Shown here one piece after another: positions 1 to 7,037 of a stretch of DNA of 17,514 nucleotides. The first letter of the stretch is position 1; every line of letters begins with the position of its first letter. A program made the position numbers and the translations under genes. Origin of the DNA: an uncultured Slackia sp. (lineage in GTDB: Bacteria > Actinomycetota > Coriobacteriia > Coriobacteriales > Eggerthellaceae); contig NZ_CAUHPG010000032.1 of NCBI RefSeq assembly GCF_959608125.1, forward strand, positions 1 to 17,514. Direction: 5' to 3'. Below the pieces are notes generated by a model. It searched no databases, had not been told where the DNA came from, and saw only the letters and a list, made by a program, of their open reading frames with translations.

Positions 1-2014
1 TGGTGACGGTGGTGACGGTGGAGCCGTCGGGACGCTGCTCGACGTCGGTGTCAGGAGCCGGCGCAGGGGGCGCAGGCGGGACGTACTTGGACACGACCCA
101 CTTGCCGTTCGACGGCGTGGTCACATAGCCCGTGGGAACATACGCGCTCGGATCGACGCCGAACGAGCCACCCGTGATAGAAATCGTCACGCCGTTTTTA
201 GAATCCGGAGACAGCTCGATGCCGCCGAACGAGCCGCTACCAGCAATGGACAGGCTCGCCTTCGCAGCATCCACGCTGTCGTACACGATCGTGCCGGCAA
301 CATTGCCCGTGAAGCTCTCGTCGAACGTAACGCTCACGCCGCCGTCGTAACCGCCCGTCTTCCAGTAGCAAACGTCGAACGCCTTGACGGAGGAAGACGA
401 CGCCAGGATATTCGTCGCGCCCTTCATGACGATGGTGCCGTTATTGAAGCTCAGCGCATAATCTTCGCCACCGACCTGGTTCGTGGGGTCCACGGTCAGA
501 TCCTCGAACGTCACGTTAGCGTAACTCTGGAAGATGCGCTTGATCTTCTCCGCGTCCTCCGCGACGGCGATCGTGCCGTTCTTGAACGTGAGATTCGAAT
601 CCTTCAGAAGCTGGAAGGCGTTCGTCTTGGTATTGGTCGAACCAGCGCCGGGGTCTTTCACGACATAGCGATGTCCGCCGAAATCGAGCGTGAAATCCTT
701 ACCGCTCGGCACGGCAATTCCCTGCGCGTCAAGAATGTCGGCCTGCAGGTAGATGGTTTCACCCTCGCCCACACCGATGTTGCCTGCGGCAGGATTGATG
801 AACGCCTGAAGCGCACCGAAAGAACCAGGATAAAACGACTTGGAGCCGTCCTGGTTATAGGCGTATTCGTACGTAAGGTAATCAGCGGGCTTTACATCGG
901 CAGGAGTTTCGTCCCAGGCCCAATATGCCACGGCGCGCTGACCGGCGGGCAAAATAATGGGAGCAGCCGTCGTGTCGATCGATACGAGCTTGTTCTGGCC
1001 AACGGTGAATCGGTTATCCGAAAGATCGAGCGGCGCAGCGGCGGCACCACGGACCTGAATATAGTGAGCGAAGGTGTCGAAATCGAACTCGTTGCCCAAC
1101 ACATTCGCACCTGCGGTCCTCTGGAAGTAAAACGAACCCGCATTGTCGAACGTGTTGCCCATGATGACGAAGCCCGTCGCATCACCGGTATCGGCGCTCG
1201 TGATGCACGTGGCCTCGCCGCCCGAACCGCCCGTCGGCGCAGGACTGACGCTGAAAACGGAATTCTCAAAGCGGGAATCCTTGACAGTCACCTTGCCGTT
1301 GATGTTCGGAAGCATGGTGCGAAACGCGCCCTTGAACATGCTGTGCTCGAACGTAAGGCTGCCTTCCGAACCCTGGCCATTCATATACAAACCGTACGAC
1401 CACTGCGGAGCGTCGTACTGAACGCCGTTATTCTGCGCATCGTTGGTGAACAAGCAATCGACAATCGTAATCGCCGCATTATTCCCGCCCAAAACACGCG
1501 AAGCGGTATCGTTATACGCAGTCGTGAGCGGATATTTCACCGTGACGCCGCTCATCGTGATGTTCGTGTCCGCAGCCGTATTGCCGACCGTCAAAACATT
1601 TGAATTGACGGACGTCAACGTGAGGTTCTGCAAGGTGCCCTTGCGCAATTCGGTATGGCCGCTGATGGCGTATTCGCCCTTGCCGTCCACTACGACATCC
1701 TTGTCGACGGCCACGTTCTCGACCACGTTCCCTTCAAGGACGATCGTCGACCCGTCGGTCGCGGCGGCAAGAGCGGCCGCAAGGCTCGTATAGACGGTGC
1801 CTTCCTGAACACCCGCGGGATTAACCGTGAGCGTAACGCCGGTCGCCGTCGAAGGCGTCGTCGCATCGTTCGAAGCCACTGCGCCATCCTGGACACCGCC
1901 CTGCACCTGGTCGAGCTCTTCTGCAAACGCGGTCGCGGGCACACCCACCGTCGGAACCAACGCTGCAGAAAGCAGCACCGCCATGCCGCGGTTCATCGTT
2001 TTCTTCTGCTCCAT
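1..2014 (-). CDS. Secreted surface protein with beta-helix-like repeats, 3' end beyond the window
   Basis: The frame is open from the ATG at 2014 to the left edge, giving 671 residues without a stop, so the C-terminus is missing. A ribosome-binding site (AAGGGG) lies 8 bases before the ATG. Residues 1-31 form a signal peptide (hydrophobic core MAVLLSAALV, likely cut after ATAFA). Residues about 60-350 and 400-600 are rich in short beta strands with recurring T/V/N-rich turns, as in right-handed beta-helix (pectin-lyase-like) surface proteins. Around residue 620 is a GGSFGVDPSAYVPTGYV stretch, resembling the GGTFSSDxSxYxxxGY unit of many gut-bacterial adhesin-like proteins. The visible end is a Pro/Ala linker followed by VEQRPDGSTVTTVT, which looks like the start of threonine-rich stalk repeats. 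A cell-wall or membrane anchor would be expected past the edge. An adhesin or glycan-binding role is inference; no catalytic motif is visible. Confidence 0.85.
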   Translation of the reverse strand, partial: MEQKKTMNRGMAVLLSAALVPTVGVPATAFAEELDQVQGGVQDGAVASNDATTPSTATGVTLTVNPAGVQEGTVYTSLAAALAAATDGSTIVLEGNVVENVAVDKDVVVDGKGEYAISGHTELRKGTLQNLTLTSVNSNVLTVGNTAADTNITMSGVTVKYPLTTAYNDTASRVLGGNNAAITIVDCLFTNDAQNNGVQYDAPQWSYGLYMNGQGSEGSLTFEHSMFKGAFRTMLPNINGKVTVKDSRFENSVFSVSPAPTGGSGGEATCITSADTGDATGFVIMGNTFDNAGSFYFQRTAGANVLGNEFDFDTFAHYIQVRGAAAAPLDLSDNRFTVGQNKLVSIDTTAAPIILPAGQRAVAYWAWDETPADVKPADYLTYEYAYNQDGSKSFYPGSFGALQAFINPAAGNIGVGEGETIYLQADILDAQGIAVPSGKDFTLDFGGHRYVVKDPGAGSTNTKTNAFQLLKDSNLTFKNGTIAVAEDAEKIKRIFQSYANVTFEDLTVDPTNQVGGEDYALSFNNGTIVMKGATNILASSSSVKAFDVCYWKTGGYDGGVSVTFDESFTGNVAGTIVYDSVDAAKASLSIAGSGSFGGIELSPDSKNGVTISITGGSFGVDPSAYVPTGYVTTPSNGKWVVSKYVPPAPPAPAPDTDVEQRPDGSTVTTVT

Positions 2015-2099
2015 GTCCGTTTCCCCTTATCGTCGTGGCCCGGCATAGCGCCTCTTACGAAATCGCCCCATGCCCTAAGCCGCGAATTGACATATAGAA

Positions 2100-2128
2100 A
2101 ATATACAGACAGAATGTCTCACGTACAA
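2100..2128 (-). promoter_or_regulatory. Candidate promoter with a dyad in the spacer, upstream of the surface protein
   Basis: On the minus strand a -10-like TATATT (2105 to 2100) is separated by exactly 17 bases from a weak -35-like TTGTAC (2128 to 2123). The spacer contains the perfect dyad AGACA-GAA-TGTCT (2107-2119). A dyad between the -10 and -35 elements is a usual place for a repressor or activator site. The -35 matches consensus at only three positions, which would suit a regulated promoter. Seen: the motifs and spacing. Inferred: promoter and operator function. Confidence 0.45.
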
Positions 2129-2216
2129 GTAACCCTCGTGAAACTCCTTTGCCGTTCGCCGAAAAGAGAAAACGGCGACAGGGGAGCATCGTCGAAACGA
2201 AGCCGAACATAGAACA

Positions 2217-2244
2217 GCCGCATCGGGGAGGGGTCCGATGCGGC
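2217..2244 (-). terminator. Perfect 10-bp hairpin, possible second terminator
   Basis: The arms GCCGCATCGG (2217-2226) and CCGATGCGGC (2235-2244) are perfectly complementary with an 8-base loop. On the minus strand the stem is followed by TGTTCT, a weak U-tract. It is the second hairpin after the reductase stop, and could act as a back-up terminator or protect an mRNA end. Confidence 0.45.
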
Positions 2245-2260
2245 GTTGACGAGAATATCG

Positions 2261-2338
2261 ATAAAAGAATGCGAAGCGGCCCGCCGCACACTCGTCGAGG
2301 GGAGGGAACGTGAAGCCGGCGACAGAAAGCCGCTTCGC
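2261..2338 (-). terminator. Likely terminator after the flavin reductase
   Basis: The arms GCGAAGCGGC (2271-2280) and GCCGCTTCGC (2329-2338) are perfect 10-bp complements with a 48-base interior that can fold further. On the minus strand the stem is followed directly by the T-rich ATTCTTTTAT (2270 to 2261). It begins 19 bases after the reductase stop. The large loop is unusual for an intrinsic terminator, so a role in mRNA stability is an alternative. Confidence 0.5.
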
Positions 2339-2356
2339 AAAGCCACCTAGCGAACG

Positions 2357-3970
2357 CTATTTCGCAGCAAGCGCTCGCCCAACGACGTAGCCCTGGGTGT
2401 GGCAACGGCCGAGGGAAAGACCGGGAAGATCCATGGGATAATCGGGGCTGCCGAAGAAGTTACCTGCGCAGTTGCCGATGGCGTACAGGCCCTCGATCGG
2501 ATTGCCTTCAGCATCGAGAACGTTCATCTCGCCGTTCACATTCACGCCATGCACGATAGCGGACAGGCGGATATGACGGTGAATGCCATAAAACGGGGGC
2601 TGCACGATAGGCTTGAGCCATTTGGCCTCTTTGCCCATATCGGAATCGACGCCGGATTCAACGAGCTGGTTATAGCGCTCAACCGTTGCGGCGAAAGCAT
2701 CTACGTCGGTCAAACCCAACTTTTCGCCCAGCTCCTCGATCGAATCGGCAGCAAACGTGTTGACCAGGTCTTCGTAAACGCCCTGCTTCTCGCCCGTTTC
2801 TTCAGGCATATAGGCTTTCATGGCCTCGGGGTCGTAAAGCTTACCCGGCCAATCGGCGCAATCGGTCATGTAATTGCTGTCGAATACCTGCGTATACCAG
2901 CCGTTATCCTCGGCGCCGGTCAAGAAGTTGCCCATGTACGCCATGGCAGAGCGGGCCTCGTTGCAGAAACGAGTACCGTCGTTTTTCACGCACAAGAAAG
3001 GCATATCGGCCATGGATCCGGGGCCTGCGTCGAAATCATGCTGGACCTTCGCACCGCACACAGGCTCCATGCGAGCACCCGCCCAAACCATCATCTTGTG
3101 GCCATCGCCGGTCTTGTTGTTCTGTTTGCGGTCGATATTGGCCATATCGGGATTGTAGTAGGCCATCATCTCATCGTCGTTGGTGTAATCACCGGTCGCA
3201 ACGACGACACCCTTCGCTCCGTTGAACTGGACGTACTGATTATCCATTTCGCAGATGACGCCGATGACTTTTCCAGAATCGTCCTTGGCGAGCTGCTCGG
3301 CGCGACAAGAATAGAAAATTTCAAGTCCGTCTTTGCCGTCGAAGTGGTCGCACAGATCGCGCATGCCGCTGCCGGTGTTGTACGGCTTCGGGCCGTAGTC
3401 GAACGCGAAGTACGTGATGGGCTGACCGTCAATCGTCTTGATGGGCGTGGTCCACTTCGCTGTCGTATCCTGAATCTGGCAACCAGCTTCCTCGGACTTA
3501 TTCCAAAGCCACTTCAAAGCTTCACCCGAATTCTCAGCCCATAGGCTCACCTGGTCGCGATGGGAGCGCCACGCGCTTTGCTCGGTAATCCAGGAAACTA
3601 CGGCCGCGCGGCCCGCTTCGTCGGTCTGGTCGGCAAGCAGCGAATCGCACGTATTGCCCTGGGAAATGGCCTGGCTCTCCTTCTGGATGAGAGCGACTTT
3701 GGCACCCTGCTCGGCAGCGGCCAACGCGCACGGCACACCGGCTGCGCCCGCTCCCACGACGACGATGTCGAATTCCTTCGTTTCGGCGATATCGGAAATC
3801 GCCTCAGGCTGCTGGAAAAAGCTCGGCAGCCCGTTGTCGGCGACGTCCTTGGCGCCCGATTCGGCGCTCTTGCCGCCCTTGGGCGCGCATCCCGCAAGCA
3901 TACCCGCGCCAGCTGCGCCGACAGCGGCAACGCCACCGAACTTGAAAAGATCGCGACGCGTCAGTTCCAT
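2357..3970 (-). CDS. Tat-exported lipoprotein FAD-dependent reductase (fumarate-reductase-like)
   Basis: 537 residues, FAD_binding_2 family. The ATG at 3970 is chosen because AAGGAG sits just upstream and the Tat signal (TRRDLFKFGG, residues 4-13) begins at once; an ATG 16 codons upstream adds non-conserved sequence. LAGC with Cys28 is a good lipobox, so the enzyme is probably a lipoprotein outside the membrane. The dinucleotide fold VVGAGAAG (GxGxxG at 73-78) with Glu98 after the second strand binds FAD. The C-terminal EGLYAIGNCAGN and SLGRCHTQGYVVGRALA stretches close the FAD site, as in this family. There is no FMN-binding or cytochrome domain, so electrons must come from a separate carrier. 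The HPT and arginine motifs of true fumarate reductases are not present, so the acceptor is unknown. It is divergent from the LuxR-type regulator at 4306, its probable controller. Confidence 0.9.
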   Translation of the reverse strand: MELTRRDLFKFGGVAAVGAAGAGMLAGCAPKGGKSAESGAKDVADNGLPSFFQQPEAISDIAETKEFDIVVVGAGAAGVPCALAAAEQGAKVALIQKESQAISQGNTCDSLLADQTDEAGRAAVVSWITEQSAWRSHRDQVSLWAENSGEALKWLWNKSEEAGCQIQDTTAKWTTPIKTIDGQPITYFAFDYGPKPYNTGSGMRDLCDHFDGKDGLEIFYSCRAEQLAKDDSGKVIGVICEMDNQYVQFNGAKGVVVATGDYTNDDEMMAYYNPDMANIDRKQNNKTGDGHKMMVWAGARMEPVCGAKVQHDFDAGPGSMADMPFLCVKNDGTRFCNEARSAMAYMGNFLTGAEDNGWYTQVFDSNYMTDCADWPGKLYDPEAMKAYMPEETGEKQGVYEDLVNTFAADSIEELGEKLGLTDVDAFAATVERYNQLVESGVDSDMGKEAKWLKPIVQPPFYGIHRHIRLSAIVHGVNVNGEMNVLDAEGNPIEGLYAIGNCAGNFFGSPDYPMDLPGLSLGRCHTQGYVVGRALAAK

Positions 3971-4108
3971 GATGTCTCCTTTTCTCTTCCCTCCCGTCGA
4001 CGATTCCGCTGCCGCCATGCGGACCCGCGGCTCGTCGCTCTGTGCCCGAAACGATATGCCGCTTATAGCTGCATGCCATCGACCAAACGTGAAAACAGAG
4101 GTCTATTC

Positions 4109-4134
4109 GTATAACCCCCCTGTATAACCCCCCC
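4109..4134. repeat. 13-bp tandem repeat GTATAACCCCCC(T/C), candidate activator site
   Basis: Two adjacent copies, 4109-4121 and 4122-4134, differ only in the last base. Read on the minus strand each is a G-run followed by TTATAC. Their position between two divergent genes, at about 140 bases from the reductase ATG, and the 13-base period (a little over one helical turn) suggest binding of two regulator molecules on nearly the same DNA face. Function is inferred. Confidence 0.5.
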
Positions 4135-4181
4135 TTCATTCATCAGGTATTTCTTAGATATCGAGACTTGTAGGACAAACG

Positions 4182-4211
4182 TTTACGGAACAAACGACGC
4201 TTCGGTACAAT
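4182..4211 (+). promoter_or_regulatory. Candidate promoter of the LuxR-type regulator
   Basis: TTTACG (4182-4187) and TACAAT (4206-4211, five of six matches to the -10 consensus) are separated by 18 bases. The predicted leader to the ATG at 4306 is about 88 bases. Confidence 0.45.
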
Positions 4212-4305
4212 AATTTCGGCTTTGCAAGAAAAAGTAAATCGCCGCGCACAGCGCAAGGACGCGGCCGACGCCGAACACAGCCGCCCTCGATAGCACGGAG
4301 AACTC

Positions 4306-5769
4306 ATGACCGCAACCCCCCGCAGCGCCGAAGATGACGCACGATCCACTTTGCTTTTTGGATTCCTTCCCGTCGTGCCTTTGGCCTTTCTCGGACTCGG
4401 TCTCTATCGCGCATGGATAGAGATAACCTTCGTCGGCTCTTTTGCAGGACTCCCCTTTCAAACAAGCCCCATCGGAAACATGGCATTCGGGACGCGCGAC
4501 CTCTTCGACGGATCGATGGCCATCGTCTCCCTTCTTTGCGCACTTGGAGCACAAAGAATCGGACCATTCTTCAACAAGAAGCCCGTTTCTGTTGCATGCG
4601 GAACCCTGCTCGTCCTCTCGACCGTACTGGCATTCTGCACCGCTCTGTTTCCGGAATCGACCGCAGCACTCGGAGCGCCTGTTGCCGTCACGGGCGGCGT
4701 CGGCATAGCACTGCTCATCTTGCTTTGGAGCGAACTATACGGATGTCTCAACCCCCTGCGCGTGGCGACCTACTATTCGCTTTCGATCGTGGCGGGCGGC
4801 CTGACAATCTACGTCTGGCGCGGCTTCATGTTCCCCTGGCTTTTCGTCATGACGGCCATCCTACCGCTCGCCTCCCTTTTGTGCGTACATGAAGGATTCA
4901 GGAAGATACCCCGAGCAGAACGCCCCCACGCGACGCCCACCAAGCTGTCCGTTCCCTGGAAGGCAGTCCTTCTCATGGCCACGTATGCTTTCGCCTACGG
5001 CCTGCTCGAAAGCGTTTCTTATTCGGGATGGTTCGGCCCGCATTCCGCCCCAGGAGCGATTCTGGCAGGAGCCGTCATATTCTTCGCCACCGCAGCCCAG
5101 GGGAAACGGTTCGATTTCGGGGTCATCTATCGCGTGGCACTACCGCTCACGGTAGCGGCGCTACTGCTCATTCCCGCGCTCAACGTGTTCGGCGGCGGAG
5201 TGGGGAGCTTCTGTGTAGCAGCGGGGTATACTGCGCAATCGGTTCTCATTATGGTAATCATCGCGAATCTTTGCTATCGCTACGGGGCATCGGCCATCTG
5301 GCTATTCGGAATAGAGCGCGGCGTACGACAGATAGCCATGATGGCAGGACGGGGCGTCAGCGATCAAGCCCATCTACTGGGAGACAACGGAGAAATCCTG
5401 CTTGCTGCGCTCTGCGTGATAGCCATCGTGGCCGCAACCATGATTTTCATGTCCGAAGGACTTTCCAGCACTTGGGGTGCCGCCATGGAAAAGCACGACG
5501 CAAACGGTGCGGCAACGCCCGCCGAACGCAAAAACGAGCTTTCCAGCCGCGTGGCCGAAATCGCCAGCGCCTGCAAGCTTTCTGCGCGTGAGGAAGAGGT
5601 GCTCTTCCTTCTCGCCCAACGCAAAACGGTCGGCATCATAGAACGAGAGCTGTTCATCGCAAACGGAACCGCGAAAGCGCATGTCCGCCACATCTACCAG
5701 AAACTCGATATACATACGCGCCAAGAGCTCTTCGATATGCTTGGCGTTCCCGAAGAAAAAGACGAGTAA
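4306..5769 (+). CDS. Membrane-bound LuxR-type transcriptional regulator
   Basis: 487 residues. The ATG is preceded by GGAG at a normal distance. Residues about 15-390 form roughly twelve hydrophobic segments (for example around 15-37, 92-112, 117-142, 275-325 and 367-385), joined by short charged loops. After a linker rich in Ala, Lys and Glu, residues about 424-479 are a LuxR/GerE helix-turn-helix, with LSAREEEVLFLLAQ at its start and NGTAKAHVRHIYQKL as the recognition part. This layout, a multi-spanning sensor with a C-terminal LuxR domain, is common in Eggerthellaceae, often next to a flavin reductase gene. The membrane part presumably senses a small molecule and the cytoplasmic domain binds DNA without a phosphorelay receiver. 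Divergence from the reductase suggests it controls that gene. The ligand is unknown. Confidence 0.88.
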   Translation: MTATPRSAEDDARSTLLFGFLPVVPLAFLGLGLYRAWIEITFVGSFAGLPFQTSPIGNMAFGTRDLFDGSMAIVSLLCALGAQRIGPFFNKKPVSVACGTLLVLSTVLAFCTALFPESTAALGAPVAVTGGVGIALLILLWSELYGCLNPLRVATYYSLSIVAGGLTIYVWRGFMFPWLFVMTAILPLASLLCVHEGFRKIPRAERPHATPTKLSVPWKAVLLMATYAFAYGLLESVSYSGWFGPHSAPGAILAGAVIFFATAAQGKRFDFGVIYRVALPLTVAALLLIPALNVFGGGVGSFCVAAGYTAQSVLIMVIIANLCYRYGASAIWLFGIERGVRQIAMMAGRGVSDQAHLLGDNGEILLAALCVIAIVAATMIFMSEGLSSTWGAAMEKHDANGAATPAERKNELSSRVAEIASACKLSAREEEVLFLLAQRKTVGIIERELFIANGTAKAHVRHIYQKLDIHTRQELFDMLGVPEEKDE

Positions 5770-5809
5770 AACGGGGTGCGAATCATCAGCATCCCGGGAA
5801 TCGCTTCGT

Positions 5810-6076
5810 CTAGTTGTCGACCGAATCCTTCTGGTCCTCGATCGCCAACTTGAGGGCCTGCGCCAGCTGGTCGGGACAACTGGTCGCGCGCGGGCCGCAC
5901 GTGGTTCCCTCGAGCAGCTCGGCCACGCGATCGGCAGGCATGCCCTCCACAAGCTTGCCGATGCCCTTGAGGTTGCCGTTGCAGCCCCCTTCGAAACTCA
6001 CATCGCGCACCGTTCCATCGACGACATCGAACTGGATGGAACGGGAACACGTTCCGCGCGTCTTATACGAATACAT
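5810..6076 (-). CDS. Small TSCPD-domain protein (TIGR03905-like)
   Basis: 88 residues. The ATG at 6076 has GGGAG six to seven bases upstream; longer in-frame starts lack one. The sequence has the family's TSCPDQLA motif (residues 66-73), a GGCNGNL turn (31-36) and four cysteines, C10, C32, C60 and C67, spaced as for metal binding. Similar TSCPD segments occur at the C-terminus of some ribonucleotide reductases and as free small proteins. The biochemical role of the free form is not established, and metal binding is my inference from the cysteines. It is convergent with the LuxR-type gene (40-base gap) and lies about 160 bases downstream of the nuclease-fold gene on the same strand. Confidence 0.85.
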   Translation of the reverse strand: MYSYKTRGTCSRSIQFDVVDGTVRDVSFEGGCNGNLKGIGKLVEGMPADRVAELLEGTTCGPRATSCPDQLAQALKLAIEDQKDSVDN

Positions 6077-6093
6077 GGTTCTCCCTTCGCTTC

Positions 6094-6113
6094 GCCGGCA
6101 CGCCGGCATTTTT
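6094..6113 (+). terminator. Plus-strand hairpin with T-run, upstream of the TSCPD gene
   Basis: GCCGG (6094-6098), loop CACG and CCGGC (6103-6107) are followed by ATTTTT (6108-6113), the form of a short intrinsic terminator for plus-strand transcription. The only plus-strand gene before it is the LuxR-type regulator ending at 5769, so a transcript stopping here would run antisense over the whole TSCPD gene. On the minus strand the same hairpin falls in the TSCPD leader. Confidence 0.4.
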
Positions 6114-6234
6114 CCTTCAAGCATCGACACATCGCGGACGCCGATGACGAAACGTGCCGGGCAGCCCCCTCGACGCGGCAAACAGGAGTCGATGCGGGAT
6201 TTGCAACACGTCGCAAAACACCCGGCGCCGCGCC

Positions 6235-6921
6235 CTACACGCTATACGACCAGTCGGCCCCTTCGGCCCACAGCCCGCGTTCGTTATGGTACGCATCCAG
6301 CTGCAGCGCCCTGAAAATGTTGAAGTACGCGTCGTCAGGCTTGAACTTATGAGCCATCGCATAGCCGTCGGTCAACATTCGGCCATTGAGCATCTTCGCC
6401 TTGATTTCGCTCACGTCGGTGAAGCTGTTCGGCTTCGCGCTCCAAACGAACCTCAGCAGGTTGCCGCTCTTGTCCGCGTTCGATGTGTCCTTCTGCAGAT
6501 ACACCGTATCGCCTACATGCACGATAGCCGCCAGATGGCTGGCCGCACGTTCGCCTTCCGACGTGTTCTTCTTCTCGTCGGCGTTCGACGATTCGGGCGT
6601 GTTGACCCCCGTCAGACGCACCGTATGACGCGTGCCGCCCATCTCTACGCAAATGGTGTCGCCATCGACGATTTCGACCACTTGCGCTTCTTCGAGCGCA
6701 GTCGGAACCGCGTGTCGCAAGCCCACCGACGCCACCTGATCGCCAGGCGCAAGCGCGGCGACGGCCTGCTGGTTGGCAAGGTGGTTGGCCGAAAGCACCT
6801 GATCGGTCAGAACCTCGGATGGAATGAACGCCTTTCCACTGGCGAAAGACAGCACGACGCCGACCACCAGCACCACCGCGGCGGCCATGGACTTCTGCTG
6901 TGTAGGAGTCAATCGCGACAT
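6235..6921 (-). CDS. Membrane-anchored thermonuclease (SNase) family protein
   Basis: 228 residues. The ATG at 6921 is chosen because a hydrophobic anchor follows (residues 12-30) and a TATAAT box sits six bases upstream; longer frames would overlap the divergent gene. After a linker of about 50 residues comes an SNase-like fold: VVEIVDGDTI (81-90), VRLTGVNTPES (101-111), EGERAASHLA, and a C-terminal YHNERGLW. By family knowledge D86, D88, R102 and E110 match calcium-binding and catalytic positions (staphylococcal D21, R35, E43). Two departures stand out: the equivalent of D40 is N107, which is common in bacterial members, and the DKYGR motif carrying catalytic Arg87 reads DKSGN here (N154), with an arginine three residues later. 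The active site would face outside the cell. It may be a weak nuclease or a nucleic-acid-binding relic. Confidence 0.85.
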   Translation of the reverse strand: MSRLTPTQQKSMAAAVVLVVGVVLSFASGKAFIPSEVLTDQVLSANHLANQQAVAALAPGDQVASVGLRHAVPTALEEAQVVEIVDGDTICVEMGGTRHTVRLTGVNTPESSNADEKKNTSEGERAASHLAAIVHVGDTVYLQKDTSNADKSGNLLRFVWSAKPNSFTDVSEIKAKMLNGRMLTDGYAMAHKFKPDDAYFNIFRALQLDAYHNERGLWAEGADWSYSV

Positions 6922-6927
6922 GCCTGG

Positions 6928-6935
6928 ATTATAAT
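6928..6935. promoter_or_regulatory. Palindromic ATTATAAT box, -10 element for a leaderless mRNA
   Basis: The palindrome ATTATAAT gives TATAAT on both strands. On the minus strand the hexamer (6933 to 6928) is followed by six bases and then the ATG at 6921, so transcription would start on the A of the start codon. No ribosome-binding site is visible before that ATG, which agrees with a leaderless message. On the plus strand the same box could serve the divergent gene at 7038. No good -35 hexamer is seen on either side. Confidence 0.45.
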
Positions 6936-7037
6936 CGGCGAGGTGTGCGCCAGGCCCCAAACAGCCAAACCGCACGCCAATGCCATATTGCCTAACACGA
7001 ACGACAACGGCGAAAATCGACAACGGAGGAGGAACGC

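Larger units (their letters stand above)
2015..2356. other. Intergenic region between the reductase and the surface protein
   Basis: This gap of about 340 bases has no convincing gene on either strand. Reading on the minus strand it holds two hairpins just after the reductase stop (2271-2338 and 2217-2244), then a candidate promoter for the surface protein (2100-2128). An imperfect inverted repeat at 2042-2074 (GGCAT/ATGCC ends) would lie in the surface-protein 5' leader. The leader from the predicted start point to the ATG is about 80 bases. Confidence 0.6.
3971..4305. promoter_or_regulatory. Control region between the divergent reductase and regulator genes
   Basis: This region of about 335 bases contains no supported gene. 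It should hold both promoters. A candidate plus-strand promoter for the regulator is at 4182-4211, and a 13-bp tandem repeat at 4109-4134 lies upstream of the reductase. I find no good -35/-10 pair for the reductase near the repeat, which would suit an activator-dependent promoter. Confidence 0.55.

Noticed and set aside
671..1603. Plus-strand frame of about 310 codons in the surface-protein region
   Set aside because: The minus strand has one uninterrupted frame from 2014 to 1 with a signal peptide and repeat structure.
2087..2115. Plus-strand promoter-like TTGACA with CAGAAT 17 bases on
   Set aside because: A perfect -35 hexamer, but the -10 is poor and no plus-strand gene lies downstream before the reductase. 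It probably arises by chance in the AT-rich leader.
3971..4018. Earlier in-frame ATG for the flavin reductase
   Set aside because: It would put 16 unrelated residues before the Tat motif, and the ATG at 3970 has a proper AAGGAG.
4109..4134. CRISPR-like repeat
   Set aside because: There are only two 13-bp copies with no spacer between them, so it is a tandem repeat and not an array.
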